Assembly (NCBI GenBank): GCA_051861445.1
Contig: JBHYCS010000007.1
Location: 115,217-179,216, forward strand
Source: Parasediminibacterium sp051861445
Lineage (GTDB): Bacteria > Bacteroidota > Bacteroidia > Chitinophagales > Chitinophagaceae
Direction of reading: 5' to 3'
Length of the DNA: 64,000 bases
Part shown: piece after piece, positions 25,813-34,611 of the stretch
How positions within the stretch are numbered: position 1 is the first letter of the stretch
How the letters are laid out: each line of letters starts with the position of its first letter
The notes under the pieces: generated by a model
The model's input: the letters and a program-made list of their open reading frames with translations, nothing else
Database searches by the model: none
Told to the model about the DNA's origin: nothing
Translations under genes and position numbers: made by a program

Positions 25813-27228
25813 ATGAAAATAGAACAAATTTATACAGGTTGTTTGGCACAAGGTGCATATTACATTACTAGTGATGGTGAAGCTGCAATTATTGATCCTT
25901 TAAGAGAAATTCAACCTTATTTAAATAGAATTGAAAAAGATGGTGTACAATTAAAGTACATTTTTGAAACACATTTTCATGCAGATTTTGTAAGTGGTCA
26001 TGTTGATTTGAGTAGAAAAACCAATGCATCTATTGTATATGGACCTAATGCTGCTTGTGAGTTTGAATGTATTTCAGCAAAAGATGGAGAAATTTTTTCT
26101 GTAGGAAAAATTTCGATAGTTGTGTTGCATACACCTGGTCATACAATGGAAAGTACCACTTTTTTACTAAGAGACGAAACTGGAAAAGATTATGCAATTT
26201 TTTCAGGTGATACACTTTTTCTAGGAGATGTTGGAAGGCCAGACTTGGCTCAAAAAGCATCGAATATGACTCAAGAAGAATTAGCTGGAATGTTGTACGA
26301 TAGTTTAAATAATAAAATAATGCCTTTAGCAGACGATGTAATTGTATATCCAGCACATGGTGCTGGTAGTGCTTGTGGCAAAAATATGATGAAGGAAACT
26401 GTAGATACATTGGGAAATCAGAAAAAAGTAAATTATGCTTTGAATCAGCCCAATAAAGAATCGTTTATTCAAGCAGTTACTGAGGGATTACAACCTCCTC
26501 CAGGTTATTTTGGAATGAATGTAGCTATGAACAAAAAAGGGTATGCAAGTTTTGAATCTGTATTGAATAATGGATTAACAGCATTAAATGCATCTGAGTT
26601 TGAGCAAATAGCTGAAAATACCAATGCATTAATTATTGATACAAGAGATGCAAGCGAATTTTACAAAGGGTTTATTCCTCAATCCATCAACATTGGCTTA
26701 AATGGCGATTTTGCACCATGGGTTGGTGCTTTGGTTGCAGATGTAGAACAGCCTATTTTATTAATTACAGCAATTGGTAAAGAAGAGGAGGCGGTTACAC
26801 GTTTAAGTAGAGTAGGATTTGATAAAGTTTTGGGTCATTTAAAAGGTGGTTTTACAACTTGGCTACATGCAGGTAAGCAAGTAGATATTGTTGATAGAAT
26901 TAGTGTAGAACAATTTGCAAAAGAGTTTGATGCAACTGCAGATTTGGTTATCGATGTAAGAAAAGAATCAGAATTTCAAGCACAGCATGTGGCAGAAGCG
27001 TTTAATAGACCTTTGGCATACATCAACGAATGGATTCATGCCATTGATGCACAAAAGCACTTTTTTTTACATTGTGCAGGTGGGTACAGAAGCATGATTG
27101 CTGCATCACTTTTACAAGCTAGAGGATACAGAAATTTTACAGAAATAGAGGGTGGATTTAATGCCATTGCAAAAACTGAAGTAGCTGTTACTAATTTTAC
27201 CTGCCAAAGCAAATTGTTGCAGGTTTAG
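25813..27228 (+). CDS. metallo-beta-lactamase fold persulfide dioxygenase-like protein with two rhodanese domains
   Basis: 471 residues. An N-terminal MBL domain of the ETHE1 type (HFHADFVSGH at residues 54-63, LHTPGHTMES, FSGDTLFLGDVGRPDL, YPAHGAGSACG) is followed by two rhodanese domains. The first (about 270-355) has a non-catalytic loop, LITAIGKEEEA, where the cysteine should be; the second (about 375-455) keeps the active cysteine C421 in LHCAGGYRS. Related MBL-rhodanese proteins oxidise glutathione- or thiol-persulfide to sulfite and move sulfane sulfur. Forms a two-gene sulfide-detoxification unit with the TauE-type exporter. Confidence 0.92.
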   Translation: MKIEQIYTGCLAQGAYYITSDGEAAIIDPLREIQPYLNRIEKDGVQLKYIFETHFHADFVSGHVDLSRKTNASIVYGPNAACEFECISAKDGEIFSVGKISIVVLHTPGHTMESTTFLLRDETGKDYAIFSGDTLFLGDVGRPDLAQKASNMTQEELAGMLYDSLNNKIMPLADDVIVYPAHGAGSACGKNMMKETVDTLGNQKKVNYALNQPNKESFIQAVTEGLQPPPGYFGMNVAMNKKGYASFESVLNNGLTALNASEFEQIAENTNALIIDTRDASEFYKGFIPQSINIGLNGDFAPWVGALVADVEQPILLITAIGKEEEAVTRLSRVGFDKVLGHLKGGFTTWLHAGKQVDIVDRISVEQFAKEFDATADLVIDVRKESEFQAQHVAEAFNRPLAYINEWIHAIDAQKHFFLHCAGGYRSMIAASLLQARGYRNFTEIEGGFNAIAKTEVAVTNFTCQSKLLQV

Positions 27229-27241
27229 ATAGTATGTTGAT

Positions 27242-27273
27242 TAGACTTAAAATAAAAATCAGTCTATTTTTTT
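27242..27273 (+). terminator. probable terminator after the MBL-rhodanese gene
   Basis: Short stem TAGACT (27242-27247) with AGTCTA (27261-27266), then seven T. The stem is only 6 bp with a 13-nt loop, so the call is moderate. Confidence 0.5.
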
Positions 27274-27306
27274 AATATTTAACGCTTTGTAACATTTTCT
27301 AATTAC

Positions 27307-27314
27307 TATATTTG
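27307..27314 (+). promoter_or_regulatory. -7 promoter box of the Bax-inhibitor-1 gene
   Basis: TATATTTG, full match, 21 bp before the ATG. A TTTG at 27286-27289 lies 17 nt upstream, slightly closer than the usual 19-21. Confidence 0.6.
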
Positions 27315-27335
27315 ACTTAGAAAATTGATATAATT

Positions 27336-28103
27336 ATGGAACTATTTAAATCAAGTAATCCTACTTTAACGGAAAAAATTTTTGACAAGAGTGCTACTAA
27401 TATTGCCAATTTACAAGGCACCATGAGTGTTAGAGGCACCATTAATAAATTTGGTTTTTTAATGGTAATGGTTTTAGGATCAGCCGCTTACACATGGCAT
27501 ATATTTGGCGAAGGACAGCCTGCAACAGCTAATATTTTAATGATGGTTGGTGTGTTTGGTGGATTAATATGTGCATTAGCTATTACATTTAAACCAAATT
27601 GGGCTCAATACATAGCACCCTTATATGCTTTGCTAGAAGGATTTTTCTTAGGTGGAATTTCAGTTTACTTTAATGAAATGTTTAAAGAAAAATATCCTGG
27701 TCTAATTATGCAGTCTGTAGGACTAACTTTTGGCGTAGCTATTTCAATGTTTTTATTGTATAATTTCAGAATAATACGTGCTACAGAAAAATTTAAAAGT
27801 GTAATTATAGCTGCTACAATGGGTATAGCTGTTTTCTATTTAATTAGTATGGTCGTTCGTTGGTTTGGTGTAGATATGCCTTTTATGTACGATAGCAGTT
27901 TATTAGGTATAGGCATCAGTCTTTTCGTTGTAGCAATTGCAGCATTAAACTTAATTCTAGATTTTGATATGATAGAACAAGGATCTGCACAAGGTGCACC
28001 AAAATATATGGAATGGTACGGTGCATTCGGATTATTGGTTACAATTGTATGGCTATATATCGAAATTTTAAAACTATTAAGCAGGTTGGCAAAAAGAGAT
28101 TAA
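27336..28103 (+). CDS. Bax inhibitor-1/YccA family membrane protein
   Basis: 255 residues with about seven transmembrane segments after a polar N-terminus of some 45 residues. The conserved BI-1 pattern is visible: PLYALLEGFFLGGIS in the middle, then YNFRIIRATEKFKS, and near the C-terminus ILDFDMIEQGSAQGAPKYMEWYGAFGL, whose aspartates belong to the pH-sensing pair of the family. Members are calcium-leak channels or membrane-stress modulators; a precise role in bacteria is not settled. Single gene with its own promoter and terminator. Confidence 0.93.
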   Translation: MELFKSSNPTLTEKIFDKSATNIANLQGTMSVRGTINKFGFLMVMVLGSAAYTWHIFGEGQPATANILMMVGVFGGLICALAITFKPNWAQYIAPLYALLEGFFLGGISVYFNEMFKEKYPGLIMQSVGLTFGVAISMFLLYNFRIIRATEKFKSVIIAATMGIAVFYLISMVVRWFGVDMPFMYDSSLLGIGISLFVVAIAALNLILDFDMIEQGSAQGAPKYMEWYGAFGLLVTIVWLYIEILKLLSRLAKRD

Positions 28104-28126
28104 TTTTCAAACAACTTTTGCAACTT

Positions 28127-28158
28127 AAAACCGAATTATGGAACTAATTCGGTTTTTT
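28127..28158. terminator. terminator after the Bax-inhibitor-1 gene
   Basis: Perfect 12-bp stem (28127-28138 with 28145-28156), loop TGGAAC, with a T-run on the right. Confidence 0.9.
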
Positions 28159-28222
28159 GCTTTATAGAAGTCTGAAATTTCAAAAATTACAAGTAATTTG
28201 TAAGCGTCAAAACTACTGATCC

Positions 28223-30229
28223 ATGTATTTTAATCGTTTAGGGTTATACAACGAAGAATTGCTCAATATGTATAAGCATTTGCTTTATCCTAGAATGATA
28301 GAAGAAAAAATGCTTAACTTATTACGTCAAGGTAAAATTAGTAAATGGTTTAGTGGAATTGGTCAAGAAGCAATTAGTGTAGGTGCAACATTAGCACTTG
28401 AAAAAGATGAATGGATAATGCCTTTACACAGAAATTTAGGTGTTTTTACAACTCGTAAAATACCATTACATCAATTATTTATGCAATGGCAAGGCAATAA
28501 AGAGGGGTTTAGTAAGGGTAGAGAGAGGAGTTTCCATTTTGGTAGTAAGCAACATTTTATTTGTGGAATGATTTCACACCTTGGACCTCAAATGGCTTTA
28601 GCCGATGGCGTTGCATTGGCATATAAATTGAAAAAAGAAAAGAAAGTAGCCTTAGCGTTTACAGGAGATGGTGGCACAAGTGAAGGCGATTTTCATGAAG
28701 CCTTAAATGTGGCTGCAGTTTGGGATTTGCCCGTTATTTTTATTATTGAAAACAATGGTTACGGATTAAGTACACCAACTTCAGAACAATATAAATGCGA
28801 TGAATTAATTGATAAAGCCAAAGGATACGGAATAAAAGGAGAAAGTATCGATGGTAACAATATTATTCAAGTATATGATACACTCAAAAGTGTTCGAGAA
28901 TATTGCATAGAACATCAACGTCCTTTCTTAATTGAATGTAAAACATTCAGAATGCGTGGACATGAAGAAGCTAGTGGCGTAAAATATGTACCCAAACATT
29001 TAATGGAAGAGTGGGGTAAAAAAGATCCTATAAAAACCTTTGAGCAATTTTTAGTACATGAACAAGTGGTTACTGAAATGCAAATTGCGGATATACGCAA
29101 CGCTTTTAAACTTGACATTGAAAAAGAGTTAACGCTTGCTGCCAATGCACAACCTATTGTGCCGAATGTTTTGGAAGAAATGACCGATGTTTTTGCAAAA
29201 AGAATTTTACCAACCAATAAATGGCCAATTGTAAAAAATGCTTCACAAACAGCAGCGTTGCCCTCTTCTGAATTAAGAATGATTGATGCTATCAAACAAG
29301 GTTTAGAGCAATCTTTAAAAGTGCATCAAAACCTAATTTTAATGGGACAAGATATTGCTGAATACGGTGGTGCATTTAAAATTACAGAAGGTTTTGTTGC
29401 AACTTTTGGTAAGCAAAGAATTCGAAATACGCCTTTATGTGAAAGTGCAATTGTAGGTGCTGCTTTAGGATTAAGTTTAGAAGGTGGAAAAACAGTAATG
29501 GAAATGCAGTTTGCCGATTTTGTTACCGTAGGCTTTAATCAAATTGTAAATAATCTAGCTAAAATTCATTATCGATGGGGGCAAAATGCAGATGTTGTTA
29601 TACGAATGCCAACAGGTGCAGGTGTAAGTGCAGGACCATTTCATAGCCAAAGTAACGAAGCTTGGTTTACACATGTTCCTGGCTTAAAAGTAGTGTATCC
29701 ATCTAATCCATTTGATGCTAAAGGGTTACTGATTGCAGCCATTAACGATCCAAATCCTGTAATGTATTTCGAACATAAATTGTTGTATCGAAGTATTAGT
29801 GGAAATGTTCCAACAGATTATTATGAAGTAGAAATTGGGAAAGCAAATTTGGTAAATGAGGGTACAGATATTACTGTAATTACTTATGGTGCTGGTGTGC
29901 ATTGGGCTTTAGAATATCAACAGCAACATGCAGAAATATCTATGCATATTCTTGATTTAAGAACTTTACAACCACTAGATTATACAGCTATTCGTTTGTC
30001 AGTTAAAAAAACAGGTAAGGTTTTATTGTTGCATGAAGACACATTAATAGGTGGAATTGCAGGTGAAATTAGTGCTTGGATTAGCGAGTATTGTTTTACG
30101 TTGTTAGACGCACCTATTGTACGCTGTGCAAGTTTAGACACTCCTGTTCCTTTTAATTCCGAACTCGAAAAACAATTTTTAGCAAAAAGTAGATTGCATG
30201 CAAGCGTTCAAAAATTAATGCAGTTTTAG
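28223..30229 (+). CDS. 2-oxoacid dehydrogenase E1, alpha and beta fused (branched-chain or pyruvate type)
   Basis: 668-residue fusion of E1 alpha and E1 beta. The alpha half holds the thiamine-diphosphate motif GDGG...NN (about residues 148-178, FTGDGGTSEGDFHEALN to ENNGYGLS). The beta half starts near residue 350 (ELRMIDAIKQGLEQSL), with MGQDIAEYGGAFKIT, EMQFADFVTVGFNQI and the C-terminal transketolase-C part. It decarboxylates a 2-oxoacid and passes the acyl group to lipoyl-E2. The fused form is common in Bacteroidota and is usually named for 2-oxoisovalerate; substrate is not decided by sequence. E2 and E3 are elsewhere. Confidence 0.92.
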   Translation: MYFNRLGLYNEELLNMYKHLLYPRMIEEKMLNLLRQGKISKWFSGIGQEAISVGATLALEKDEWIMPLHRNLGVFTTRKIPLHQLFMQWQGNKEGFSKGRERSFHFGSKQHFICGMISHLGPQMALADGVALAYKLKKEKKVALAFTGDGGTSEGDFHEALNVAAVWDLPVIFIIENNGYGLSTPTSEQYKCDELIDKAKGYGIKGESIDGNNIIQVYDTLKSVREYCIEHQRPFLIECKTFRMRGHEEASGVKYVPKHLMEEWGKKDPIKTFEQFLVHEQVVTEMQIADIRNAFKLDIEKELTLAANAQPIVPNVLEEMTDVFAKRILPTNKWPIVKNASQTAALPSSELRMIDAIKQGLEQSLKVHQNLILMGQDIAEYGGAFKITEGFVATFGKQRIRNTPLCESAIVGAALGLSLEGGKTVMEMQFADFVTVGFNQIVNNLAKIHYRWGQNADVVIRMPTGAGVSAGPFHSQSNEAWFTHVPGLKVVYPSNPFDAKGLLIAAINDPNPVMYFEHKLLYRSISGNVPTDYYEVEIGKANLVNEGTDITVITYGAGVHWALEYQQQHAEISMHILDLRTLQPLDYTAIRLSVKKTGKVLLLHEDTLIGGIAGEISAWISEYCFTLLDAPIVRCASLDTPVPFNSELEKQFLAKSRLHASVQKLMQF

Positions 30230-30326
30230 TTTTTTATGGTAAATCATAAAATTTTCTCATTTAGCTAGATTCTTTTCATTTTTGGCTCAATTATTTGTAG
30301 GTTAGTCTATATAAATACAAATACAT

Positions 30327-30731
30327 ATGAAAAAAATAACCCTAGTTTTAGCAGGCTTTTTGCTTACAGCTGCTACAAGTTTTGCCCAAGATGCAAATAC
30401 TTCTACAACAAAACCAGAACTTTCAAAAGAAGAAAAGGCTAAACTAAAGCAAAAGCAAGATGAAGAAATGATGAGTGCTTACAAAGAAGTTGGCTTAACT
30501 GAAGATCAAATAAAATTAATTAAAGAGGCAAATACAGAAGCCGGGAAAAAATCAAATGAAATTCGAAAAGATGCAGCACTAACAGAAGATGCTAAAAAAG
30601 AAAAGTTGAAAGAAATTAGCACAGAAAAAAACGAAAAAATAAAAGCCATAATGGGTGCTGATAAATACAAACTGTTCAGTGCAATTCGAAAAAAGCAAAA
30701 AGAAGCTGCTGCAACAACAGCAACTCCATAA
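30327..30731 (+). CDS. small periplasmic charged helical protein, function unknown
   Basis: 134 residues with a clear signal peptide (MKKITLVLAGFLLTAATSFAQ, cleavage after FAQ). The mature part is almost entirely charged alpha-helix (K, E, A, Q). The spacing of LTEDQIKLIKEANTEAGKK and LTEDAKKEKLKEI recalls the LTxxQ repeats of Spy/CpxP-like periplasmic chaperones, and the length is similar, but this is inference. Single gene with a terminator 8 bp after the stop. Confidence 0.78.
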   Translation: MKKITLVLAGFLLTAATSFAQDANTSTTKPELSKEEKAKLKQKQDEEMMSAYKEVGLTEDQIKLIKEANTEAGKKSNEIRKDAALTEDAKKEKLKEISTEKNEKIKAIMGADKYKLFSAIRKKQKEAAATTATP

Positions 30732-30738
30732 ACAATAT

Positions 30739-30768
30739 AAATGATCGCTACTAGCGGTCATTTTTGTT
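30739..30768 (+). terminator. terminator after the small periplasmic gene
   Basis: 11-bp stem (30739-30749 with 30753-30763, one G-U pair), loop ACT, then a T-rich tail. Confidence 0.8.
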
Positions 30769-30877
30769 TTAGAAATTATAATTTTCAAAAACTATTACAA
30801 TTGCTTTTGTTTCTTTTGGTAAAAAGTTATTTTGCATACCATTTGTATTCTATCTTTATTTTATTTATTCATAACAC

Positions 30878-32149
30878 ATGACTACAATCGATTCTTTTTT
30901 ACTTGCATTTCGTACTGTAAGAGGTAATAAGCTACGAACAGGAATTACTGTTGCAATTATTGCTTTTGGTATTATGGCATTAATTGGTATTATTACTGCA
31001 ATAGAATCGATGAATCAAAGTTTAAGAGAAAGCTTTTCTTCAATGGGTGCAAATGCGTTCAGCATTCGATTTAAAGAGAGTAGAGTAAGATTTGGAGGAG
31101 GGGGTAGTAGTGTAAAAGTTGAGAAAAAAGGAAAAAAAGAAAAAAAATCCAACTTAGGTAAGCCTATTAAAATTGAAGATGCAGAGTTTTTTAAACAATC
31201 ATTCAAATTTCCTTCCAAAGTAAGCATTTATATAAGAGGAGGCGGTGGTTACGAATGTAGATATGCAGATAAAAAAACCAATCCACAAACTACAATTTGG
31301 GGTGGCGATGAAAATTATTTAGCCGTAAACGGATATAACATTGAACAAGGCAGAAATTTTAGTGCCCTTGATGTTCAAACTGGAAGAAATGTTTGTTTTA
31401 TAGGTAGCAATATTGCCACCAAATTGTTTGGTGAAAACAAAGCGAAATGTTTAGATAAAATTATTAGAGTTGGTAGTATACAATATAGGGTTATTGGATT
31501 GCTGAAAAGTAAAGGAAGTAGTGCATTTCTTCGTCAAGATGATGTAATTGTAACAACGTATAACAATGCAAGAAGATTATCAACTGTTGCATCTTCTTTT
31601 TTAGTAGGCGTAATGGTTAATAGTGTAAAAGATTTAGAACCAGGTGTTGGAGAAGCAACTTCTATTTTTAGAGCGGTAAGAAAATTGCAACCTATTGATG
31701 AAGATAATTTTGTAATTGAAAAAAGCGACAAGTTTGCTGAACTGTTTATTGGGTTTTTAAGCAGTATTGCTGCAAGTGCAGGTGCAATTGGATTAATTAC
31801 ACTTATTGGTGCGGCAATTGGATTAATGAATATTATGTTAGTAGCAGTGAGTGAACGCACCAAAGAAGTGGGATTGATAAAAGCTATTGGTGGAAAAAGC
31901 AAAAATGTTCGCCAACAATTTTTATTCGAAAGTTTAATTATTAGTTTAATGGGTGCTTTCTTTGGAATTATTTTAGGTGTAGCTGTTGGAAATTTATTTG
32001 GTTTGGTGCTTCATACAGGTTTTGTTGTACCATGGGGTTGGGTTTTTATTGGTATTATCATTTGTTCTGCTGTAGGTTTAGCAGCAGGAATTTATCCTGC
32101 TATGAAAGCGGCCAAATTAAATCCTATTGCAGCTCTTCGTTACGAATAA
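30878..32149 (+). CDS. MacB/FtsX-type ABC transporter permease
   Basis: 423 residues: one N-terminal transmembrane helix (GITVAIIAFGIMALIGIITAI), a periplasmic MacB-core-like region, then three C-terminal helices of the FtsX domain (GLMNIMLVAVSERTKEVGLIKAIGGKSK, SLMGAFFGIILGVAVGN, IIICSAVGLAAGIYPAMKAAKLNPIAALRYE). The family drives periplasmic mechanotransmission for export or lipoprotein release. The partner ATPase is not adjacent. Near residue 88 a lysine-rich loop is coded by runs of A (about 31122-31147), a possible slippage site. Confidence 0.9.
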   Translation: MTTIDSFLLAFRTVRGNKLRTGITVAIIAFGIMALIGIITAIESMNQSLRESFSSMGANAFSIRFKESRVRFGGGGSSVKVEKKGKKEKKSNLGKPIKIEDAEFFKQSFKFPSKVSIYIRGGGGYECRYADKKTNPQTTIWGGDENYLAVNGYNIEQGRNFSALDVQTGRNVCFIGSNIATKLFGENKAKCLDKIIRVGSIQYRVIGLLKSKGSSAFLRQDDVIVTTYNNARRLSTVASSFLVGVMVNSVKDLEPGVGEATSIFRAVRKLQPIDEDNFVIEKSDKFAELFIGFLSSIAASAGAIGLITLIGAAIGLMNIMLVAVSERTKEVGLIKAIGGKSKNVRQQFLFESLIISLMGAFFGIILGVAVGNLFGLVLHTGFVVPWGWVFIGIIICSAVGLAAGIYPAMKAAKLNPIAALRYE

Positions 32150-32177
32150 TTTTGCTTATTTATTTTAATCAATCTAT

Positions 32178-33317
32178 ATGTTTAACCGTTTGTTCGGATT
32201 CATCGTTTTTGTTTCCGTAATATCTTGTAATCAAAAAGAAAATCAATCTACTTCAACAAATACAGCTGGTGCTTATACCATTAATGGTAAAATAACAGGA
32301 ATTGCGAAAGGTGAAATGATTATTTGTAGAAAAATGATGGCCGATGTTGCTGTTGCTGATACTGCTTTTGCAGCAGCTGATGGTAGTTTTAGTTTTAAAG
32401 GAGAAGTTGTAGAACCTATGATTACTTCTATTTATTTACCTAAAACGGTAGAAGAAACCCAAATGGCTATTAGCTTTTTTACAGAAGTTGGTACTACAAA
32501 CATAGAAGCCGATGTGCTTGCTCTAAATAAAGCAAAAGTAAATGGAGGAAACAGTAATAAAGATTTACAAGCCATTACAGCTATTACAGAAAAGTATTAT
32601 GCACAAATGAAAGTTTTAGGCGATAGTCTTAGAACACTGTATGATGCTGGAAAAATGGAAGTGGTGATGAAACTAGAGCAACAATATCTTCAGCTAGAAC
32701 AAAAGCAAAAAGAAGATATTGCTGATTTTATTAAAAATAATCCTAAAAGTTATGCATCAGCCTACTATGCATATCAGCTAAATACCGATGCAACCGATCC
32801 TTCAAAAGCAGTAAAAGCATTTGAATCCCTCGATAAAAGCATACAATCATCGTTTTATGCACAAAAATTGAAAAAAATTGCTGACGCTTTACAAGCTACT
32901 GCTATTGGAAGTATAGCACCTGATTTTACCTTACAAAGTATTGACGATAAACCTGTGGCTTTATCATCGTTAAGGGGAAAATATGTTTTATTAGATTTTT
33001 GGGCAAGTTGGTGTGGGCCTTGTAGAAAAGAAAATCCAAATGTGGTAAAAGCTTACAATCAATTTAAAAACAAAAATTTTACCGTTTTTGGTGTTTCGTT
33101 AGATGAAGATAAAATAGCTTGGCAAAATGCTGTTTTAAAAGATCAATTAGCATGGCAGCATGTTAGTGATTTGAAAGGTTGGAGAAGTAGTGCAGCTGCT
33201 TTATATGGTGTTCAGTCTATACCTGCCAACTTTTTACTTGATCCTTCAGGAAAAATTATTGCTAAAGATTTAAGAGGGAAAGATTTAGAAAAAATGTTAG
33301 CAAGTGTTTTAAAGTAA
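32178..33317 (+). CDS. TlpA/ResA-like thiol-disulfide oxidoreductase lipoprotein with DUF4369
   Basis: 379 residues. A lipoprotein signal ends in SVISC (C17). Residues about 33-130 match the DUF4369 beta-rich domain (YTINGKITGIAKGEMIICRK). A helical linker follows, then a thioredoxin-like AhpC/TSA domain with FWASWCGPCRKENP (C279 and C282) and SIPANFLLDPSGKIIAKDLRG. This architecture is common in Bacteroidota; such proteins act in the periplasm on protein disulfides or cytochrome c maturation. It lies 28 bp after the permease, probably in one transcript. Confidence 0.92.
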   Translation: MFNRLFGFIVFVSVISCNQKENQSTSTNTAGAYTINGKITGIAKGEMIICRKMMADVAVADTAFAAADGSFSFKGEVVEPMITSIYLPKTVEETQMAISFFTEVGTTNIEADVLALNKAKVNGGNSNKDLQAITAITEKYYAQMKVLGDSLRTLYDAGKMEVVMKLEQQYLQLEQKQKEDIADFIKNNPKSYASAYYAYQLNTDATDPSKAVKAFESLDKSIQSSFYAQKLKKIADALQATAIGSIAPDFTLQSIDDKPVALSSLRGKYVLLDFWASWCGPCRKENPNVVKAYNQFKNKNFTVFGVSLDEDKIAWQNAVLKDQLAWQHVSDLKGWRSSAAALYGVQSIPANFLLDPSGKIIAKDLRGKDLEKMLASVLK

Positions 33318-33577
33318 TACTCTCAAAACATTTATTCACTAAGTTTATAATCAAATAATAGTAGTGAAAATGGTATAAATACATCCTATTTGCTCTTATT
33401 AAATGCTGACTCTTTAACTACAATTGCAGGTTCTAAAAATTGAGATGTGATCTATTTATTTTATCGAAAGTCATAAAATGTGAACAATTAAATGGTGCAA
33501 ACGCTATTTTACCACATTTTTTTGGTGAAAATTGAAAAAAAGTCATTTTAAATTTTCGAAATTCAAAATCATACTGC

Positions 33578-33585
33578 TATCTTTG
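33578..33585 (+). promoter_or_regulatory. -7 promoter box of the infA operon
   Basis: TATCTTTG, full match, 16 bp before the infA ATG. A TTTT 21 nt upstream stands where a -33 TTTG is expected. It marks the start of a separate infA-rplQ transcript. The rest of the 284-bp spacer (33318-33577) shows no gene; a small imperfect hairpin lies around 33509-33534. Confidence 0.7.
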
Positions 33586-33601
33586 CAGCCCGAAAAAATA
33601 T

Positions 33602-33820
33602 ATGTCAAAACAGCAACTGATAAAACAAGATGGACAAATACTCGAAGCATTGAGCAATGCAATGTTTAGAGTAAAGCTAGAAAACGGACACGAAATTTTA
33701 GCAACCATTTCTGGTAAAATGAGAATGCACTACATTAGAATTTTACCAGGTGATAAAGTAGGTGTTGAAATGAGTCCATATGATTTAACGAGAGGAAGAA
33801 TAAATTTCAGGTACAAGTAA
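33602..33820 (+). CDS. infA: translation initiation factor IF-1
   Basis: 72-residue OB-fold protein that binds the 30S A site. GQILEALSNAMFRVKLENGHEILATISGKMR and the RILPGDKVGVEMSPYDLTRGRI tail are diagnostic. It heads the infA-rpmJ-rpsM-rpsK-rpsD-rpoA-rplQ operon with its own promoter. The secY and map genes that usually precede infA in Bacteroidota are not here; the upstream neighbour is a TlpA-like gene. Confidence 0.97.
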   Translation: MSKQQLIKQDGQILEALSNAMFRVKLENGHEILATISGKMRMHYIRILPGDKVGVEMSPYDLTRGRINFRYK

Positions 33821-33878
33821 ATACGGCAAATATCTTTTTTAAGGTATAGTCTTTTAGAAATAGGTTAAAAAAATTACA

Positions 33879-33995
33879 ATGAAAGTTAGAGCAGCTATTA
33901 AAAAGCGTAGTGTTGACTGTAAAATTGTTAAGCGTAAAGGAAAGCTTTATGTAATTAACAAAAAGAATCCTCGTTTTAAACAACGTCAAGGTTAA
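33879..33995 (+). CDS. rpmJ: 50S ribosomal protein L36, zinc-ligand-poor type
   Basis: 38 residues, MKVRAAIKKRSVDCKIVKR to NPRFKQRQG, the full L36 length and pattern. Of the usual C-C-C-H zinc-ribbon ligands only one cysteine (C14) remains; the others are S11, N27 and F33. This is the zinc-independent form. 58 bp after infA. Confidence 0.95.
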   Translation: MKVRAAIKKRSVDCKIVKRKGKLYVINKKNPRFKQRQG

Positions 33996-34080
33996 AATTA
34001 GTTTTGAATGTTCTGTTTTAAATGTTAAACGAAGCTTTCGAAATTCAAGATTCTAAATTCAAAATTTATAATTATTATTT

Positions 34081-34461
34081 ATGGCACGTATTGCCGGTAT
34101 AGATTTACCAAAAAATAAAAGAGGCGAAATAGGTCTTACCTACATCTATGGTATTGGTAGAGCAAGAGCACAGCAAATTTTAAATGCAGCAGGTATTAGC
34201 TTAGATAAAAAAGTGAATCAATGGAATGATGATGAGCAAACTGCTATCCGTAATTTAATTAATACTGAATTTAAGGTAGAGGGTGCTTTAAGAAGTGAAA
34301 CACAAATGAACATCAAACGTTTGTTAGATATCGCTTGTTATCGTGGTCTTCGTCATCGTAAGGGATTACCTGTTCGTGGTCAACGTACAAAAACCAATAG
34401 CCGTACTCGTAAGGGTAAACGTAAAACGGTTGCAGGTAAAAAGAAAGCCGCTAAAAAATAA
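34081..34461 (+). CDS. rpsM: 30S ribosomal protein S13
   Basis: 126-residue head protein of the small subunit. MARIAGIDLPKNKRGEIGLTYIYGIG is the classic N-terminus; the GLRHRKGLPVRGQRTKTNSRTRKG block binds 16S rRNA and tRNA. The lysine-rich tail is normal. Third gene of the infA operon. Confidence 0.98.
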   Translation: MARIAGIDLPKNKRGEIGLTYIYGIGRARAQQILNAAGISLDKKVNQWNDDEQTAIRNLINTEFKVEGALRSETQMNIKRLLDIACYRGLRHRKGLPVRGQRTKTNSRTRKGKRKTVAGKKKAAKK

Positions 34462-34473
34462 TAAATAGCTTTT

Positions 34474-34516
34474 TAGAAATTCCAAATAACAGCAAAAGCT
34501 GCATTTGGAATTTCTA
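34474..34516 (+). other. strong hairpin in the rpsM-rpsK spacer
   Basis: Perfect 14-bp stem (34474-34487 with 34503-34516); the loop itself contains CAGC/GCTG that can pair. A short T-rich stretch follows, so it could attenuate transcription or mark RNA processing. Lies in a 150-bp spacer, long for a ribosomal operon. Confidence 0.65.
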
Positions 34517-34611
34517 ATTTTAAGCATTTTATATAGCCGCCGGAAATTTTGCAACAGTCATTGCAGGATCAGGGGCACTTATTTAAGTAAAGATTACCTC
34601 AAAAAAACATC

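Noticed and set aside
30232..30251. Hairpin TTTTATG/CATAAAA after the E1 gene as a terminator
   Set aside because: Only 7 bp, almost all A-T pairs; too weak to call.
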